NCBI GenBank assembly: GCA_028583405.1
Contig: CM053263.1
Location: forward strand, 5,375,804-5,439,803
Reading direction: 5' to 3'
Source of the DNA: Pogonophryne albipinna
Taxonomy: Eukaryota; Chordata; Actinopteri; Perciformes; Artedidraconidae
Length of the DNA: 64,000 nt
Shown here: positions 32,018-43,204 of the stretch, piece after piece
Layout: the number at the start of each line of letters is the position of its first letter
How positions within the stretch are numbered: position 1 is the first letter of the stretch
The notes under the pieces: generated by a model
Told to the model about the DNA's origin: nothing
The model's input: only the letters and a program-made list of their open reading frames with translations
Database searches by the model: none
Translations under genes and position numbers: made by a program

Positions 32018-32210
32018 CTGCTGCCTGCCCCCTCCTCCTGATCACCAGATTCACCTGGCCGTTCCTCGCCGCCCCGTGCATCAAGTCAATGACGTATCTG
32101 TGCGGCTTCCCCACCACCGGGATCCCGTCCACAAACAGCAGCTCGTCTCCGGGCCGCAGGCGTCCATCTAAATCTGCTGGACTCTTCTCGATGATCGCCC
32201 CTATCAAGAT
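32018..32210 (-). CDS. magi2: magi2 visible exon 7: remainder of the fourth MAGI2 PDZ
   Basis: Encodes residues 409-472: [18 protein letters not shown], then [35 protein letters not shown] and NLVIRRR. It completes the PDZ begun in exon 6. The second strand reads [14 protein letters not shown] where I recall AVIAMGSADRDGRL in human, the most diverged stretch of an otherwise conserved domain. The acceptor is aacag and the donor is CAGCAG|gtgagc. Phase is 0 to 1. Confidence 0.96.
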
Positions 32211-32507
32211 CTGTTATTACATGTAGAGTGTTACAAACAGGAAGTGGACCACAAAAGAAAAGTCTGTGAATATCACATGCAGTGGGAGTTAAAGTGTGTT
32301 GTTATACTGATCTGTAAATTACATGATTTAAATGTGGTTTTTGTTACTTTAACAGACAGAAAAAAGACACCAAAGCAGCCAGAGCCAGCACTCTCTCAGG
32401 GGTCAAAGGTCAGGGGTTAGGTGTGTGTGTGGTGGGTTAGAAAGGAGAAAATGACAGGGTTCCACGCCCATCGCCATACGAGCCTTCTCACACGCCTCCG
32501 GACTCAC

Positions 32508-32599
32508 AGGCTGCCCCGCCTCGTCCCCGCCCAGCACCCTGAAACCAAAACCGGACTTCTGTCTGCGCAGGTGCACCTCCATGTCCTGGAACTCCACTC
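32508..32599 (-). CDS. magi2: magi2 visible exon 6: start of the fourth MAGI2 PDZ
   Basis: Encodes VEFQDMEVHLRRQKSGFGFR followed by VLGGDEAGQP (residues 379-408). This is the first strand and carboxylate-binding loop (GFGF) of the PDZ that is fourth in mammalian MAGI2. The acceptor is gcttcag and the donor is CAGCCT|gtgagt. It is separated from the cassette exon by an intron of only 92 bp, the shortest in the visible gene. It leaves in phase 0, directly before ILIGAI of the next exon. Confidence 0.95.
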
Positions 32600-32691
32600 C
32601 TGAAGCATCACAGAGAATAAAGTCCTGTTCATTAAAATACTTTTCAGTGTATTGTTTTATAACAGTGTCCCTGCAGGGAGGAGGTTTTTAC

Positions 32692-32733
32692 CTGAGGAGT
32701 CCACAGGGAAAATGGTCCTTGGTTTCCCGGGTT
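32692..32733 (-). CDS. magi2: magi2 visible exon 5: 42-bp in-frame cassette exon
   Basis: Encodes PGKPRTIFPVDSS (residues 365-377) with split codons at both ends, equal to the mammalian segment ending in RMDSSG. The exon follows a strong tract of T then ctag, and ends TCAG|gtaaaa. At 42 bp, phase 1 to phase 1, it can be skipped without breaking the frame. The two main human isoforms are recalled to differ by 14 residues, so this is probably the alternatively spliced cassette. Skipping here is inferred, not seen. Confidence 0.87.
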
Positions 32734-34320
32734 CTAGAAAAAAAAAAGACGCAGGAAGAAAGCATGAACAAATGCACATTTAATGGACATACACTCACAC
32801 CCACATTCACACGCATACAGCACACACACAATCCCCCATAATGGCTAGAATGAGGCAGAAACGCACTGCCTCAGCATTACTGTCACCACAGAATTTCAGC
32901 ATCATCCATTAAAGTCAGGAAGTGCTTACAGCGTGTAATATACCCGTCCCTTATTTACAGTGCGAGGTGAGATGCAAGCACTGATCTGCAATCATTGGCT
33001 TCACACAACACGATGATCTGCAAAGTAGCAAATTGAAACCCAACCGCAGACAAGTGGCGCTGAATGAAAAATTGATTCCAATTGTTACTGTTTTAATCAC
33101 ACTGAGTGCTCTGCTGGGACTCAGCGGGAGGGGGAAAAAAATCATGAGAAGAGAAAGGAGGAATGACACAGCTGTTTCCACAGAAACCATATACTGTGCT
33201 TTTTAGAGAGATGGTGATTACAGGAGAACAATGAATATTTTAAACCATGCTTTTACTGTCAGAAATCCTGTCAATGGGATTTTCAGATTTCATTCACATC
33301 TCAAGATCCACTTTATAGCAGTTGTTAGCTTCCCATCATATAAAAAAATATATCAGCAGATAAGGTTTACCTAATTGTTAAGAATTAGAATATTTTCTCT
33401 CCCTTTTTTTCTTTAGTCATTATTTTAGTTGCTGTTCTTTAACTTTGGCTTATACTTTTTCTTGTTCACTTACAATATCTTATGATGGAGGTCCAGAATA
33501 ACTATATAAATAAAAATAAATCCACCTTTCTGAATAACATCCACGACTAAATATTTGGAAACACGTGTTTTTAGAAAACCATTCCATTTACCAGGTGTAA
33601 TACCTTATATCGGCCTGTCTTGAAATCATGAGGGAACATTAAAAAGGCTGGTTTATCCTAACAGAAAACATGTCTAACCATGCAGATAGTTTGGCTCTGT
33701 CTCTAAAAAATATCACCCACAATATTCACATCCCTTCCAAAATCATTGACTCTGGATAATCAGATAACACTGGGAACAGTTATGGGGACAAAAGTAGTTC
33801 CTCTGAATAAATACCTCCAAAATATCAGCTCAACCACTGCAGGCAGGCAGAAATGTGTTTTTTTTAGCTAAATGCTGACATTAATGAAAAGGAAATGAAC
33901 CAACATGTGCTGTGGAGTTTGATCCCCTGTGGCTGTGAAGCTGCTAAAAAGGTCACACTCTGCTTCACCCTCACCAACATGAGGGGATACGGAGCATTCC
34001 TCAAACCGGTCTTATACTATTCCCTGCTGAGCCTCATTAGAATCAACCCCTGACCTTTATTGAAAGGAAGACAAGAGTTACACTGAATCCAGGGCAGCAG
34101 AGGAGGGAGAGATGATGAGAGGTACAGAAAGACAGAGGTTTGATAAGGAGACTTTCTGACAGCCACGTCCTCTTGAATTAAATACCAGTCATCTCTGTAG
34201 AAACTTTTACTATTCCATGTGAGCTATGGCCACCTCAGAAGAAAGACCTCCACAAAAGCTCCACTCACTTTTTCTATGTGTAAATTAAATGTTTTCAAAA
34301 TGGAGAATTTCTACTATTAC
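32734..34320. other. magi2 intron 4, right-most coding-free part
   Basis: No exon or transposon recognised between the cassette exon and the MITE. Confidence 0.55.
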
Positions 34321-34323
34321 ATA

Positions 34324-34524
34324 AGGGGCCCTATTATGCTCACTTTCAGGTTCATATTTGTGTTCTGTGCCTGTACTCTGACATGTCCCCATGCTTTAAT
34401 GTTCAAAAAGCTCTTTATGTTTCTCATACACCTCTTTTCACCCTCTGTCTGAAACCAGAGCCCAGTCTGCCCATTTACATCCACTAAAACCTATATAACA
34501 CACAAAAAGCACAATAGGGCCCCT
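34324..34524. mobile_element. MITE with AGGGGCCCTATTATGCT termini
   Basis: A 0.2-kb element with inverted ends: AGGGGCCCTATTATGCT on the left, and AGCACAATAGGGCCCCT on the right, which reads AGGGGCCCTATTGTGCT on the other strand. This is a recognised fish-type miniature element. The flanks (ATA and TTA) would allow a 3-bp target duplication but are not identical, so I leave the superfamily open. Confidence 0.75.
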
Positions 34525-34814
34525 TTAATTAAGTATTTGCAGTATTTTTGACTACCTGAAGGCAGTGCAGTAATTACTAATTCAATAGTTTTTGGGCAAC
34601 CTGTTTGGAGTTAATAAAATAAATTAAAACCTACACTTTTGGCATTATCAAAAAAAATACAAGAATACTAATTTTATTTCAGTTTGACTACTTTTATGCA
34701 AAAATAAATGCACCAATATTTATCCAGGGAATATGGAGAAGGCCTTGAAATGGCTGTATAGTCTCTAATGTTGGGAAATATAATCAAGATATTTATATAA
34801 ACTAAATGAACTTG

Positions 34815-37800
34815 GACTCATGACCTCAGCATCCTCACTACAACCCTATATATGATTTAATATCAGATTATAATATTGATTATAATATTGATATATGCTG
34901 TCTCACTGAAACTTGGTTGAGACATGAAGAGTATGTCAGCATAAATGAGGCCACTCCACCCAGCCATATCAATACTCATATTGCCCGAGGCACGGGCCGA
35001 GGAGGTGGAGTTGCAGCAATCTTTGACTCAAGTTTACTTCTCAATACTAAACCAAAATTAAATTATACCTCCTTTGAAAGCCTCGTTTTTAGTCTTACGC
35101 ATCCGACCTGGAAAACTTTGCAGCCAATCTTATTTGTTACAGTGTACCGTGCACCAACAACTTTTGAAGTACTGTTACTAGACTACAAAGCATTAGTCAA
35201 AAGCTCCTGCAGCAGAAACCTATCTGTTAGTGCTATAGCCACATTTAAGGAAGAGATTCCACCAATACTTAACTCGATAGCATGTCTGCATGTAAGGGAG
35301 GAAACTTATACACCCCAAATTGATCATGTTGTTGATAGTGCGACAGATGCGCTGCGAATAAAATTAGACTCTGTTGCTCCTTTGAAAAAGAAGAAAATAA
35401 AACAACATAGATTAGCTCCATGGCATAATGCCGAAACCCGCAAAATAAAGCAAAAGTCGAGACAACTTGAAAGGATATGGCGTTCCACTAAACTTGAAGA
35501 ATCTCGTTTAATTTGGCATATTACTCTCAATGACTATAAGAAAGCACTGCGTAAAGCGAGAGCAGCTTACTACTCTTCATTAATAGATGAGAATAAGAAT
35601 AATGCAAGATTTCTTTTCAGCACTGTAGCCAGGCTGACAGAGAGCCACAGCTCGATTGAGCCTTCTATTCCCATAGCACTCAGTAGCAATGATTTTATGT
35701 GCTTTTTTAACGATAAAATTGTTACTCTTAGAAACAAAATTAATGACCTCTTGCCTTTGACCAGTATAGTGTTATCAACAGCTCCCGGAAACGTAAGTTC
35801 TAATATTACACTAGATAGTAAACGAGAATGCTTTTCAGCCATAAACCTTGAACAATTAAATTCAATGATTCTCTCTTCTAAACCATCAACGTGTATGTTA
35901 GACCCAATTCCAACTAAGCTGTTGAAGGAAGTTTTTCCATTAATTGGCACTTCTTTATTAAATATTATGAATATGTCTTTATTATCAGGCTATGTTCCAC
36001 AATCATTCAAAGTAGCAGTGATAAAACCGCTTCTTAAAAAGCACAACCTCGATCCAGAGGTTTTAGCCAACTATAGACCTATTTCTAATCTTCCGTTCCT
36101 CTCAAACATTCTTGAGAAAGCAGTCGCAAAACAGTTGTGTGATTACTTAAAAAACAATGATTTATTTGAAGATTTTCAGTCTGGCTTTAGAACACATCAT
36201 AGCACAGAGACAGCTCTGGTTAAAGTCACAAATGACATTCTAATAGCCTCAGACAAGGGACTTGTCTCTATTCTTGTTTTGCTCGATCTCAGTGCTGCAT
36301 TTGATACTATCGATCATGATATCCTATTGCAAAGACTAGAGCACTTAGTTGGCATAAAGGGAACTGCTTTAGGCTGGTTTAGGTCCTATCTATCTGAACG
36401 CTCTCAGTTTGTACATGTCAACGATGAATCTTCCACGCAAACCAAAGTTAGTCATGGAGTGCCACAGGGCTCAGTGCTCGGACCTATTTTGTTCACATTA
36501 TATATGCTTCCGTTAGGCAATATTATAAGGAATCATTCTGTAAACTTTCATTGTTATGCGGATGATACTCAACTATATTTTTCAATCAAGCCTGATGAAA
36601 TTAATCATCTAAATAAAATTCAAGACTGCCTCAAGGACTTAAAAACCTTACATTTTTTGATGTTAAACACGACCAAAACTGAAGCAATTGTACTTGGCCC
36701 GAAGAATCTACGAAACAAATTATCTAAAGATATACTAACTATGGATGGCATTAATTTGGCCTCCAGTGAGACTGTAAGGAATCTTGGTGTTATATTTGAT
36801 CAGGATTTATCCTTTAACGCCCACATAAAATCAATTTCAAGGACCGCCTACTTCCATCTACGTAACATTGCAAAAATCAGGCATATCTTGCCTCAAAACG
36901 ATGCAGAGAAACTAGTCCATGCATTTGTTACTTCAAGGCTGGATTATTGTAACTCCTTATTATCAGGGTGTACCAAGAAGTCAGTCAAGTCGCTTCAGCT
37001 GATTCAAAATGCTGCAGCTCGTGTACTAACCAGAGTTAGGAAAAGGGACCACATTACTCCTGTTCTGGCTGCCTTACACTGGCTCCCTATAGAACACAGG
37101 ATAGAATTTAAAATTCTTCTTCTCGCCTACAAAGCCCTTAATGGGCAGGCGCCATCTTACCTTAAATAACTCATTATACCCTACTGTCCTACTAGGGCAT
37201 TGCGTTCCAAGAATGCAGGGTTGTTGGTTGTTCCTAGAGTCTTTAAAAGTACAATGGGAGCCAGAGCCTTTTCTTATCAAGCTCCACATTTGTGGAATCA
37301 GCTTCCAGTTTGTGTTCGGGCGGCAGACACCCTATCCGTTTTTAAGAGTGCGCTTAAGACCTTCCTTTTTGATAAAGCTTATAGTTAGGGCTGATTAGAT
37401 TCAGCCCCTAGTTTTGCTGATACAGGCTTAGTTTGTCGGGGGACATCTTACTTCTTCCTTCTCTCTGTCTATACCTGTGTACTCTCATGTTCCGATTAAC
37501 CCAGCTTCCCCAAATTTCTTTCTTTTTGGTGTCTATATACGCTGGGATCCGGAGTCATGGATGATCCTGCGGTCCTGTGTCCTGCATCGCGAGCCCTGGA
37601 TCTTGAGTCGTGGCTGTGGTCCTGGATCATAGGTCCTGGATGGATATCCTCGTGGATTCATCTTCCTATTATACACACATGCATTTCCAAACATTTGGAC
37701 TACCTATGTTGCAAATGTATTATCTTTTCAATTTACACACGGCATCTATTGCACGTCTGTCCGTCCTGGGAGAGGGATCCCTCCTCTGTTGCTCTCCCTG

Positions 37801-37986
37801 AGGTTTCTCCCATTTTTCCCTTTAAACTGTGGGTTTTCTCCGGAAGTTTTTCCTTGAACGATGTGAGGGTCTAAGGACAGAGGGTGTCGTATTGTCATAC
37901 TGATATTCTGTACAAACTGTGAAGTCCACTGAGAGAAATGTAACATTTGTGATATTGGGCTATATAAATAAACATTGATTGATTGA
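34815..37986 (+). mobile_element. L2-like LINE, 5'-truncated, with 3' tail
   Basis: Non-LTR retrotransposon opposite in direction to magi2 (intron 4). It opens with a piece of the endonuclease domain (ICCLTETWL), runs through the whole reverse transcriptase, and ends in a 3' UTR with GGGCTATATAAATAAACATT and a (TTGA)n tail. That tail type and the RT motifs ([19 protein letters not shown]) are typical of the L2 group. The 5' edge is approximate. No target duplication was identified, perhaps because of the inverted tail that follows. Confidence 0.88.
34917..37388 (+). pseudogene. L2-like ORF2: endonuclease remnant and reverse transcriptase, with one in-frame stop
   Basis: A 750-codon frame (34917-37169) followed, in the same frame after a single TAA codon, by the normal C-terminal part ending at 37388. 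RT motifs in order: [104 protein letters not shown], and APHLWNQLPV in the C-terminal region. The endonuclease is defective: sequence jumps from [10 protein letters not shown] to the linker, so its catalytic second half is missing. The rest is well preserved for a dead copy, which suggests recent insertion or recent amplification of a deleted form. Confidence 0.87.
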
Positions 37987-37998
37987 ACCCTGCATACC

Positions 37999-38043
37999 AA
38001 TCAATCAATGTGTATTTATATAGCCCAATATCACAAATGTTAT
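37999..38043 (-). repeat. inverted copy of the L2 3' end, tail-to-tail with the LINE
   Basis: This is the reverse complement of the LINE's last 44 bases (37941-37984) with one difference. It is separated from the LINE tail by 14 bp. Only the 3' tip is present, and the flank beyond 38043 is not LINE sequence. Confidence 0.92.
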
Positions 38044-38633
38044 ACCAACATCAAAAAAGCACATTTAGTAGTTTTCCACTGCCAAAAGTTCCAACAGGAC
38101 ATCAGAGTTTTGATGATGCATCCCGATGATCATAAAAAGAAGACTTCTCTTTTTCCACATTTGACAAGTCAGAGGATGGTAATACTGCTGGCACCAAAGG
38201 ATTTAGTCTTTAAAATAAATCAGCTTCTGCACAGAGTGTTTATTCATGAACACATCTTGTTTATCTTTGTTTACACTGTAAACTGGCAGGGTTTCAATAT
38301 CAGGATGTAAAGATCCTTCCAGTTGGTAAAAAGGCTGAGCTGATGGCAGCTTGTGTGTGTGTTGTGTGGCTTGTTTGTGCATTTTAACGGGACGAGATAA
38401 AAAGAGATAATAGGAGGAATTAATAGCTGCAAATGGCAATAGTGAAATAAATCTGCAAAATGCTTGTAAAACTGAGGAATAAAATTAGCAACATATCTCT
38501 TAGTTTGATTAAAATACTTTATATGCTTATTATAGCTTATTACAATCTGTTTATTTTTTATGCACGTATTTTCCTATTCATGCAATTTTTTATTTAATGC
38601 ACTATTTTATGTCTTTTCTTGTTTAGCATATCC
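38044..38633. other. magi2 intron 4, spacer
   Basis: No recognised feature. Confidence 0.55.
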
Positions 38634-38990
38634 AGGGTTCTTACACCTTTTCCAAAGTCAAATTCAAGCACTTTTCAAGCATTTTCAAGGTGCATTTTCA
38701 AGCTTTTCAAGCATCTTACAGCTGTTGTAAATTACATATTTATATACACATACTTATACTCAAATCATTATTTCCCTACCTCACATTAAATCAGATGTTC
38801 TTTATGCTATAAACAACCAAATGTGTGTTTCATGATAGCATTCTACACGAGGAGGACAAATTAAAGAAAATAAAAATAAGTTTAATATTTCAAAATGAGT
38901 AAACCATCTGTAAGTAGACTGGGCATCCCATATAACCTGGCTGAGCCAATATAAAATAATCAGCCAAATAACTTTTCAATACATTATTGA
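38634..38990. mobile_element. hAT-type fragment (AGGGTTCTTACACC end)
   Basis: CAGGGTTCTTACACCTTTTC followed by repeated TTTTCAAGCA/TTCAAGC motifs is the recognisable end of an abundant fish hAT family. The other terminus is not visible; the right limit is approximate. Confidence 0.5.
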
Positions 38991-38999
38991 TTACTATTT

Positions 39000-39178
39000 T
39001 TGAGGTACTTTTAGGTTGGCAGTAAACATAAGTCAGAGGTAAACTGTGTACTTCTACTCCACTACATGTATTTAATCCCTTTAGTTACTTTACAGATATG
39101 GATGAATGATGTGAAATATAATCAAGTGTTAAATCAGACTTTAGTTCCACCTGGAGTAAATTCACAAGCTACCCTGCA
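39000..39178. repeat. teleost interspersed repeat fragment
   Basis: Contains ACTTCTACTCCACTACATGT and TTAGTTACTTTACAGAT, the core of a very common fish repeat. Boundaries are uncertain. Confidence 0.55.
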
Positions 39179-39600
39179 GCAGAGTCCTGCACCCGCGGGT
39201 ACCCGACGGGTGACCCGCAAAAAAAGTGATTCGCGGGTGGTATTTTTTCAAACCCTTTTTTCCGGGTTCGGTTCTGGGTAAAACAAAGATGATGCGGGTC
39301 GGGTCAAGGGTGTTGCATAATAAATATATTAAAATTATAATAATTTAGTTTAGTGTTTAAATCCTCAGACCTCTCCCCCGCGGGACCGCGCATAATCATA
39401 ACCTCTGCAGCGCATCAATCTGCTGCTGAGCGCGCCACATTCAAAATGGCTGAGGTGAAGTTCTATAGCGGAGAATACAGCATTTTCAATAGTACTTCCT
39501 CAAGAGCGAAATCCAACGTCTAGAACTCTTATGTTGCATGGTGAGTAAAAACTAAGTTGTAGTTGTGCATATGACATTTTATAATCCCTTTTTCGATGTG
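39179..39600. mobile_element. hAT-type 5' end fragment (CAGAGTCCTGCACC)
   Basis: Begins CAGAGTCCTGCACCCGCGGG with GGGTACCCG / CGGGT repeats. It is then AT-rich, and finally CpG-rich with a short open start (ATGGCTGAGGTGAAG) near 39447. The terminus is that of a known hAT type. No right end found. Confidence 0.5.
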
Positions 39601-39759
39601 CAGCTTCCAAAGTGAACAACAAAAAGGAATCTGTAACTCAATGCGTGTTTGTGTGTGTTAGAGAAAGTAGTGATGAATCGCCACTACTCCACCTTCCAAT
39701 GAGTGCACCGTCAGTGTTTGTCACAATGCTACCCCGGCAGTATGGTCTCTGGTACTTAC

Positions 39760-39961
39760 GCCTACTCTCATAGATTGCCCTGGACTTCTCATAAAGGTCA
39801 AAGGGGTCAGGTTTAGCCAGGGCCTCGGAGGCTGAGTCTGGGACCGAGGCCCTGTGAAGATGGTGTGTTGGGAAGGGGGCGTTGTGGGGGATAACTGGGG
39901 CTGACAGGCTGGTCTGAGCGGGGCTGCCCTGGCCCTGCTGGGACTCCCACTGCTCCAGCAC
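39760..39961 (-). CDS. magi2: magi2 visible exon 4: inter-PDZ linker
   Basis: Encodes residues 297-363: VLEQWESQQGQGSPAQTS, a Ser/Pro/His-rich stretch, then KPDPFDLYEKSRAIYESR. The last motif closely matches the MAGI2 linker between the third and fourth PDZ domains (KPDPYELYEKSRAIYESR in mammals). The acceptor is ttgcag and the donor is AGGC|gtaagt. It enters in phase 0 and leaves in phase 1. It is probably a flexible linker with no known fold. Confidence 0.95.
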
Positions 39962-42900
39962 CTGCAAAGCACAGCGGCATGATGGGTAAATGTTTCACTA
40001 CCAACTTCCCCCTTTGTAACACAAGGTTTTAGCTCGGTGACCTTGATTACAACACTAAAAACTTAGTTAGCTTTATGACTTTATGACCGTTTGCTAATCC
40101 CCACCACTCTTAGCTACCGTTGCTCCTCCTGTCCAGCCTTCTCTTCTCGCAAAGCACACGAGCAGTTTAAGATGGTCGCCGATCTACTCAGAATTTGCGT
40201 TGTATTTCGATTTTTCATTACAGACAAAGGTATACAGAAGCAGGATCCTCACTTTAAGCTGTATGCCAACGCTAAATATAGCAAGATTGTTGAAAAATGA
40301 ATTATCTAGTTTTCAACAGATTTGTTTAAAAATGAATAGCCTTCGAAAAGGACTTTTAATATTCACCAGGCTTCATACAGTACATGAAATGCTAAATAAT
40401 TGAGGCTAAATCTTGCAGGGGAAATATCACCATCCTCACCAGCTGACGACACAGACGCAGCATTGCTCTTGTATACAGCTAGTTAGCTCTAGTGTATTAT
40501 TATTTATATAAAATCTCATTTTAACATAATTATGGATGATTTGGATGCTCATTATAGAATATGATATTTGACATGCAACACAGTGCATTATAATAGATGT
40601 AGTAACATTTATTTCTGACTGGAAAAGGGGATTTGTAAATGAGTAAATGGACGGCATTTACAGGCAGCACTGTGAGTTCGTAAGCTAATTACATGTCCTT
40701 CGTCTGTTGAAATGAATAACACCAGGTTAGCTAATCAAGTTAGCCAGGCATGCTAACGTTTATTTTATCTTTAAGCCAATAAACACATTGTTCAATACAA
40801 TTCTTAGCTTTGTTTGTGCCTGTTTTTTAACAACTTATTGTCCCATTATTGTTTTGGAAATGAAGAGAAAGCTAGACAGGCTGCATAGTTAGGAACGCTA
40901 AGCTATGATTGGACAAACTAGACATTGGGGGGTGGGGTTTAGCAAACAGTCAATTCATGTTCAACAGGTGGTAAGTCAGAAAGTTAGTTAGGTTAGTTCT
41001 TGAAACAAGCAGCCTTTAAATCCCAGGGTATATGGAGGATGTGTGTATGGAGAGGAAAACATATATAATAAGGTGAAAAACAGATAAATATGACCTTCAT
41101 TTGGTTGGGAATTAGAGGATGACAGCATGATGATCATATGATCCTACTGGCCAGTGAATTGGCATTTCTGTTTTATAAGGTGATAATAATTGTATTTTAT
41201 ATCCAATCGACATTTGTTTAATCCAGAAACACATTGGTTAATGTGCTGCCGAGTGTTTGAGGTGACACTGGCAGTTTTGACAACACCAGTCACTCAGTGT
41301 CAGTCTCGATGTGTCAGATAAGTCAGGCCGCTCGAGTCACAGCCTGACACAAAGCAGATATAGCCAAGATGTCAGAAAGTGTGAGAGACGGATCCGGAGG
41401 GAGTCACGGCCATTTTTGAAAGTGAGACGGCGAGACTGGCTGCATATGGCTCGCTTTGATATTGAGAATTATAGGGCTTCTGGTTCAAGATGTACCGAGA
41501 ATAAATAGACGCTTCATAAAAGCTCCAGGACGGAATCAAAAGTGTTTCCTCTCTTTGTGGTTTCTTTGGAGTCTGCTATTGATGTGAAGCACGTCTGCAC
41601 AGAGCAGGCTGCTGAGACGGGGCACCTTGTTAAGGCTGAGATTAGACTCCTGCATCTCTCTTTCTCCTTCTATACATGTCTTTGTGTTTGATTAAGACTG
41701 TTGAGGCAGGAACACTTTAGCTGTAATCTAGCTGGTCAGATCAATGGAGGACACTGCAGGCAGGTCTCCTTTATAACACAACATTATAGGATAGAGACAC
41801 CTGCTCCGACGCTAAGTGACTAGATTTGACTGACAAACTTGATAAGCTCATTTGCAAATAAAAACTCTGGGGAGCGGCAGGCGGAGCTCAACTGTAGGTC
41901 GATATGACAATTAGGCGATTCCCTGTCTTCCCTTATTAGTCAAATTATTCCATATTTCATTCTCAGAGCTGCAGAAGTGTTCTTGTAACAAATGATACCC
42001 AATTAAACTGAGAGTGAACTCTGGTGTGCGTGGGGTAGAGCAGCGGGGGGAGAGGGGCCGGGCGGGGTGAGGCGGGGCAGCTAACAAATGAACACTGGGG
42101 GGGTGAAGAGAGACAGAGAGAGAGAGATGTGAACAGACAAGACGGAGAGAGAGACTCTGCATGCCGTCTGCAACTTTGTGACTTTCAAAGCTTTTCCCCT
42201 CAGGGCCCAGAATTACAATTATTCTGAGGGAGATACAAAGATGATCAGGGAGCAGGAAGGGTGAGGAGAATGTTAGGTGCGTTGAAATGTACAGGATGAA
42301 TGTTTAAGGTGATGTAAGTTAAATGTGGAGTGAGGACAACATGAGCCGAGGTCAGCGCCGGGAGGACGTCCACGCATGAAACGGATTACACACACACAGA
42401 GAGAAACAAAGAAAGATGGGTGCGTGTGCAGGCATGTGAGTGTGACAAACACACAGAGACAAAGGGAATCTGATCTAAGAGGATGTCGGGTGGATAGAGT
42501 TTGTAGCGTGCCCACAGGGACAGCAGATGACACTAAAGTCGAGTATTTATGGTGGCAGCAGAAGAGGCCAATGCAAGTTCGCAGACAGGAAACATGAGGG
42601 TTTTTAGCTTGATATGACAAAAGGAAAACAATGGCAAGGTGATGGATAAACAGCCGGGGGGGGGGGGGGGGGGGGCTACTATGAAAGTGCAAAAAGCTTT
42701 TGAAAAATGGTTATAAAAAGATGATAAAAGAGGGATGAATGTATATGGGTCATGCCAAAGCAGTTAGAACAGAGGCTTAGCAGCACTTTAGCTGTAGCAT
42801 TATTCAATTGCCCTCAGAGCTGGTGACCCTGATGGCACTGACTCGGGTTATAAATTAGCCTAAGACTCCCGGGATCAGGACATGTGATGTTATGAGGCGG

Positions 42901-43172
42901 ACACGTGACCTTTTTTGAATCCTGTGACGATAAAGAGGAATATTAAGGGCTAGCTATTGTAAAAGGCATGGACACATAGTGGATCATCAGTGGAGTTAGT
43001 ACAGCGAGGGAGGGGTTGACAAGCCATTAAGACATCTTACAAATGAGTCGAATAAAGAGATTACAGTCTGATTAGGACATATGTTATGCATACTGCAGCC
43101 ATTTGAAGTTAGAATTGTTTATTAATGATTAAGAAGCAGACAGTCCGAGTTCTGGGGGCTGGTGGATGTTAC
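39962..43172. other. magi2 intron 3
   Basis: No transposon is recognised, which is unusual for this locus. Several non-repetitive stretches (for example about 41560-41880) could be conserved regulatory DNA. A G21 run lies at 42656-42676, and a purine-rich/GA-rich part precedes it. Confidence 0.5.
42656..42676 (+). repeat. poly-G run, 21 bases
   Basis: Uninterrupted G tract, C tract in magi2 sense. It can form a G-quadruplex, and its length in the assembly may be unreliable. Confidence 0.95.
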
Positions 43173-43204
43173 CTGCTTGGGGGTCTTCCAGGGTGAATAG
43201 TGAC
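43173..43204 (-). CDS. magi2: magi2 visible exon 3: 32-bp microexon (HYSPWKTPKQ)
   Basis: The exon lies between attgcag and gtaaca and encodes HYSPWKTPKQ (residues 287-296); a glycine is split at the upstream junction. Mammalian MAGI2 has FFSPWKTPKP at the same place, so the match is clear despite the small size. Exon length is two bases plus ten codons, phase 1 to phase 0, which fits both neighbours. The flanking introns are 13.4 kb and 3.2 kb. Confidence 0.9.
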
